64,000 nt of DNA from Chitinophagales bacterium (lineage in GTDB: Bacteria > Bacteroidota > Bacteroidia > Chitinophagales > Chitinophagaceae), in contig JAFLBJ010000001.1 of NCBI GenBank assembly GCA_017303415.1, positions 1,178,001 through 1,242,000 on the forward strand, written 5' to 3'. Every line of letters starts with the position of its first letter. Position 1 is the first letter of the stretch. Below, one piece after another: positions 60,904 to 64,000 of this stretch. The translations under genes were made by a program, and so were the position numbers. Under the pieces are notes generated by a model, which worked only from the letters and a program-made list of their open reading frames with translations, made no database searches and was not told the DNA's origin.

Positions 60904-62952
60904 ATGAAAACTATGATACGTTTACCCCTATGCGCAGTGGCCCTGTTATTTTTTGTACAAGGAATGGCGCAGGAAGACAGTGTAAAGACCAAACAACTTG
61001 AAGAAGTGATCATCACCGGGCAGTATCGCCCGCAAACCGTAAAAAATTCTGTTTATCAGGTTCGTACCATTTCCAGAGAAAGAATCATCAAGCAGGGAGC
61101 CACCCGATTACAGGATGTGCTGATGAGTGAATTGAATATTCGCTTCAATCAGGATGTCGCCACCGGGGGTTCGAATATCACCATGATGGGATTGACCGGG
61201 CAGAATGTAAAAATCCTCATTGATGGTTTGCCCCTGATCGGAAGACAAGGCACATCGAATGAGATCAACATCAATCAGATCGATATTAATACCATTGAAC
61301 GGATTGAGATCGTGGAAGGGCCTATGTCGGTGATCTATGGAGCCGATGCTCTGGCGGGTGTAATTAATATCATCACCAAAAAATCAGGGCCTGGTCGCTT
61401 TTCTGTCAATGCCCGGTTGCATGAAGAATCGGTAGGCCGGGAGTATGGCATTCAACAAGGAATCCATAATCAATCAGTAGGGATCAGTTACCGGTATCGT
61501 AATTGGGATCTGGGTGGCCAGCTGGGTCGAAATTATTTCGGAGGATGGAAGGATACTGCCATTGGCCGGGAACTCGTTTGGCACAAAAAAGATCAGATTC
61601 TTGGATCAGGGTATATAGGCTGGAATAAGAACGGCCTTAACCTTCGGTACCGGATCGATGGGTTGGATGAGATCATCACCAACCCCGGCAACTTTGATTA
61701 TTATCAAAGTTCATCCGGAGATACCCTCGCATTGGATCAGGAATATCTTTCCCAGCGCCTCATGCACCAATTACAGGGAAGTTATTTTGTGAACAGTGGG
61801 CTCTCTTTCCAAATACAATCCAGTTTTACCGATTATAGCCGCCAGGTATTTTCTACCACCGTCAGCCAAAAAACGGGAGCCGTTCGTTTGAATACAGCTG
61901 CCGGTACACAAAGTGTGATCGACTTCGCCGGGTTTAGCACCCGTGGTACAGCCTTGGTCAGGATATCCGATCAATGGTCTGTTCAACCCGGATTTGATAT
62001 CAATATGGAGTCAGGCTCCGGGGAACGGCTGAAAGAAGGAACCAATAAGGTAAATGACTATGCCTTTTTTGTCACCTCGGAGTTCACGCCCAGTAAAAAG
62101 ATCAATATCCGTCCCGGATTACGGTTTATCAAAAACTCGGTATATAATGCCCCTCCGCTGATCCCTTCGATCAATACCAAATTTGCCCTGGGTAAAGACC
62201 TTGATCTGCGTATTTCCTATGCACGGGGTTTCCGGTCTCCATCCCTTCGTGAATTATACTTTAATTTCTTTGATGCCAATCACCAGATCGTGGGTAACCC
62301 CGACCTGAAAGCAGAAACATCACACAGTTTTACAGGTTCCCTTAGCTGGAAAAAAATGGAGCCGGGAAAAGTGGCCTATACCACGGTCGTTGGTGGATTT
62401 TACAATAGTGTAAAAAACCTGATCGACTATGCCATGTCGGCCAATGATCCGAATATATTCCAACTGACAAATGTATCAGATAGCCGAACCGCTGGTTTCA
62501 ATCTTTCATCGGTGGCTAAGTATAAAAATGTGTCCATTTCTGCGGGAGCGTCCTATACAGGATTCTTTAATGACCTATCCGAAACCGACAAGGCCCTTCC
62601 GGAGTTACAGTGGTCGGCCGAAGTAAATGCCTCGGTTGGGTATAAATGGGTAAAGCCCGGGCTTGACCTGAATGTTTTTTATAAATACACCGGGAAACGT
62701 CCCTCTTATATTTTAAGTGGATCTGATATTTTGCTGACCTCACTCAAAGGATATCATTGGGCCGATATCACCCTCACCAAATCCTTGTTCAAGGTACTAT
62801 CCCTGCAGGCAGGTGTACGTAATCTATTCAATGTTGACAGGATCCGGAATTCAGTTGTTGGCAATGGTGTTCATGCGGCCAATGGCACCCGGAGCATTGG
62901 AACTGGAAGATCGGGGTTTGTAGGGTTGGTATTTGATTGGGCGAAGAACTAA
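60904..62952 (+). CDS. hmuR: TonB-dependent haem receptor (HmuR-like)
   Basis: A 682-residue outer-membrane receptor. I chose the ATG at 60904 (MKTMIRLPLCAVALLFFVQGMAQ, a signal peptide); a TTG at 60892 is unlikely. The plug (about 30-150) contains TGQNVKILIDGLPLIGRQGTSNEININQID and IYGADALAGVINIIT. In the barrel, the paired segments SYARGFRSPSLRELYFNF and VGNPDLKAETSHS resemble the YRAP/NPDL region of haem receptors. A HmuY-like lipoprotein follows 69 bases downstream, as in the Porphyromonas hmuYR operon but in the opposite order. The receptor probably takes up haem passed by that lipoprotein. Confidence 0.85.
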   Translation: MKTMIRLPLCAVALLFFVQGMAQEDSVKTKQLEEVIITGQYRPQTVKNSVYQVRTISRERIIKQGATRLQDVLMSELNIRFNQDVATGGSNITMMGLTGQNVKILIDGLPLIGRQGTSNEININQIDINTIERIEIVEGPMSVIYGADALAGVINIITKKSGPGRFSVNARLHEESVGREYGIQQGIHNQSVGISYRYRNWDLGGQLGRNYFGGWKDTAIGRELVWHKKDQILGSGYIGWNKNGLNLRYRIDGLDEIITNPGNFDYYQSSSGDTLALDQEYLSQRLMHQLQGSYFVNSGLSFQIQSSFTDYSRQVFSTTVSQKTGAVRLNTAAGTQSVIDFAGFSTRGTALVRISDQWSVQPGFDINMESGSGERLKEGTNKVNDYAFFVTSEFTPSKKINIRPGLRFIKNSVYNAPPLIPSINTKFALGKDLDLRISYARGFRSPSLRELYFNFFDANHQIVGNPDLKAETSHSFTGSLSWKKMEPGKVAYTTVVGGFYNSVKNLIDYAMSANDPNIFQLTNVSDSRTAGFNLSSVAKYKNVSISAGASYTGFFNDLSETDKALPELQWSAEVNASVGYKWVKPGLDLNVFYKYTGKRPSYILSGSDILLTSLKGYHWADITLTKSLFKVLSLQAGVRNLFNVDRIRNSVVGNGVHAANGTRSIGTGRSGFVGLVFDWAKN

Positions 62953-63021
62953 CAGCGGATAGCCTTTAGCTGATAGCTTTTGGCCAAGGATAACAATTAA
63001 TAATTAATAATCAATAATTCA

Positions 63022-64000
63022 ATGAATAAGAAAACGCTACTTTTTACAACTCTTTCGATCGTGTTACTCCTGAATGCATGTCGCAAACGCGATGCCGTGC
63101 TACCCGATAATCTGGTGAATTTTGAAACAGCATCCATTGGCATTACCGAACAGGAAAATACGGTAACGGTCAAAATAAAATTGGAGCGTGCAACCAATAC
63201 GGATATACCGGTAACGATTCAGGTGACAGAACAAGGTGCTGTTTACGGAACGGATTATACTACTACACCGGCTGTTTCAGCTTCAACGGTTAGTTCAGGT
63301 CAATTGGTGGTGACGATCCCCTCAGGAAATAATGAAGCGGCATTTACCATTCAAAAACCTACCGGTGCCTTGTATGATGGGGATGAAAAACTGGTATTTG
63401 ATATATATAGCTCTGGCAATCCGGTTTTGATCGGCATTGCCCGGAAACTGACGGTTTCTTTCTCCGAGCTTGTTGCTACCAGTGCTTCTACCACTGTAAA
63501 TGGAGGTGGTGCCACCTATCCCAATAAGGTGTTCATTGACCTGAGTGCTAACCGGCAAACCCCTGTGTTGCGTACCAATTGGGATCTTGGTTTTTATGGC
63601 GGGGCAGATGACTATCGGGTCATTCTCAATTCTTCCTCGGCCATGATGGCGAAGATGATCGACAAGAACGATCTGACAGCCGTGACCGCAGCGGATACCC
63701 TTGGCTTTTCATTGGATGTTGCCTTTAGCCAAACAAATCCACTGGTTTCTCAATTGCCCTTTATCGATCATCCAAGTGGTGACCTTACACGTACCGCAAT
63801 CGCTGCTATCAGCGCCAATGCAGCCGATAACAAGGTCTATATTGTCAATAGAGGATTGGGAGTTGGAGTGCCCGCACCTGCCAGAGGTTGGAAAAAGATT
63901 CGTATCATCCGCAACGCCTCTGGTGGATACACAGTTCAGCATGCCGACATTGGGGCTACTACTTTTTCCTCCATCGATATACCTAAAGACGACGCTTTTT
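63022..64000 (+). CDS. hmuY: HmuY-like haem-binding lipoprotein with Calx-beta domain (3' end outside window)
   Basis: An exported lipoprotein, open at the right edge; at least 326 residues are encoded. The lipobox LLLNAC gives an acylated cysteine at residue 20. Residues about 30-145 look like a Calx-beta domain (TVTVKIKLERATNTDIPVTIQ, GTDYTTTPA, LVVTIPSGNNEAAFTI). The rest matches HmuY (FIDLSANRQTPVLRTNWDLGFYGGADDYRVILN, SAMMAKMIDKND). HmuY captures haem from host or environmental proteins and hands it to HmuR. The fused Calx-beta domain is not part of the classical form. Confidence 0.85.
   Translation, partial: MNKKTLLFTTLSIVLLLNACRKRDAVLPDNLVNFETASIGITEQENTVTVKIKLERATNTDIPVTIQVTEQGAVYGTDYTTTPAVSASTVSSGQLVVTIPSGNNEAAFTIQKPTGALYDGDEKLVFDIYSSGNPVLIGIARKLTVSFSELVATSASTTVNGGGATYPNKVFIDLSANRQTPVLRTNWDLGFYGGADDYRVILNSSSAMMAKMIDKNDLTAVTAADTLGFSLDVAFSQTNPLVSQLPFIDHPSGDLTRTAIAAISANAADNKVYIVNRGLGVGVPAPARGWKKIRIIRNASGGYTVQHADIGATTFSSIDIPKDDAF

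Overview
The window reads as chromosome of a Bacteroidota species, most likely in or near Chitinophagaceae. Three things point there: at least seven large secreted proteins with type IX secretion (T9SS) C-terminal sorting domains; promoters of the Bacteroidota type (TTTG near -33, TAnnTTTG near -7) with no clear Shine-Dalgarno sequences; and Bacteroidota gene neighbourhoods such as ftsX / DUF3098 / uppP divergent from leuS, and a HmuR-HmuY pair. No rRNA, tRNA, CRISPR array, phage or transposase gene was found.

Layout. 1-3000: end of an F0F1 ATP synthase operon (atpE partial, atpF, atpH, atpA), closed by a terminator with no atpG after it. 3.0-11 kb: four single-gene T9SS cargo units, each with its own terminator. 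11.3-17.8 kb: a TonB-dependent receptor with a TPR-like partner, a small membrane-protein/winged-helix pair, and an ABC exporter with a LolA-like protein. 17.8-19 kb: pdxA. 19-27.6 kb: three more T9SS proteins, two of them tandem paralogues. 27.9-46.3 kb: housekeeping genes (rsmA, a D-2-hydroxyacid dehydrogenase, greA, HIT, ruvC, a flippase-like protein, DUF3108, a metallo-beta-lactamase-fold enzyme, an MFS transporter, uppP, ftsX, leuS, a SET protein, two-domain regulators, an EEP-family enzyme, ruvB). 46.3-57 kb: a response regulator, a HerA-like ATPase, a four-helix-bundle protein plus RecQ, a copper-type P-ATPase, tsaE, alanine dehydrogenase, a lone ABC ATPase and lpxA. 57.4-64 kb: an iron/haem acquisition locus (AraC regulator, siderophore-type receptor, HmuR-like receptor, HmuY-like lipoprotein running off the end).

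The most unusual feature is a set of sequence-unrelated repeat families that share one architecture. Each has an arm of loosely tandem 5-9 nt units, a short loop, and the reverse-complementary arm. They fill many gaps between genes, often starting on the stop codon of one gene and ending just before the promoter of the next. Two such repeats lie in frame inside genes (leuS and an ABC ATPase), adding about 13 and 38 residues. At 48.95-51.45 kb the loop of one GTGAGAC-family inverted repeat is occupied by a translationally coupled, A+T-richer cassette of an S23/Avd-like four-helix-bundle protein and RecQ. That cassette is the best candidate here for an undescribed system, possibly one that spreads or maintains these repeats; the role is inference only.
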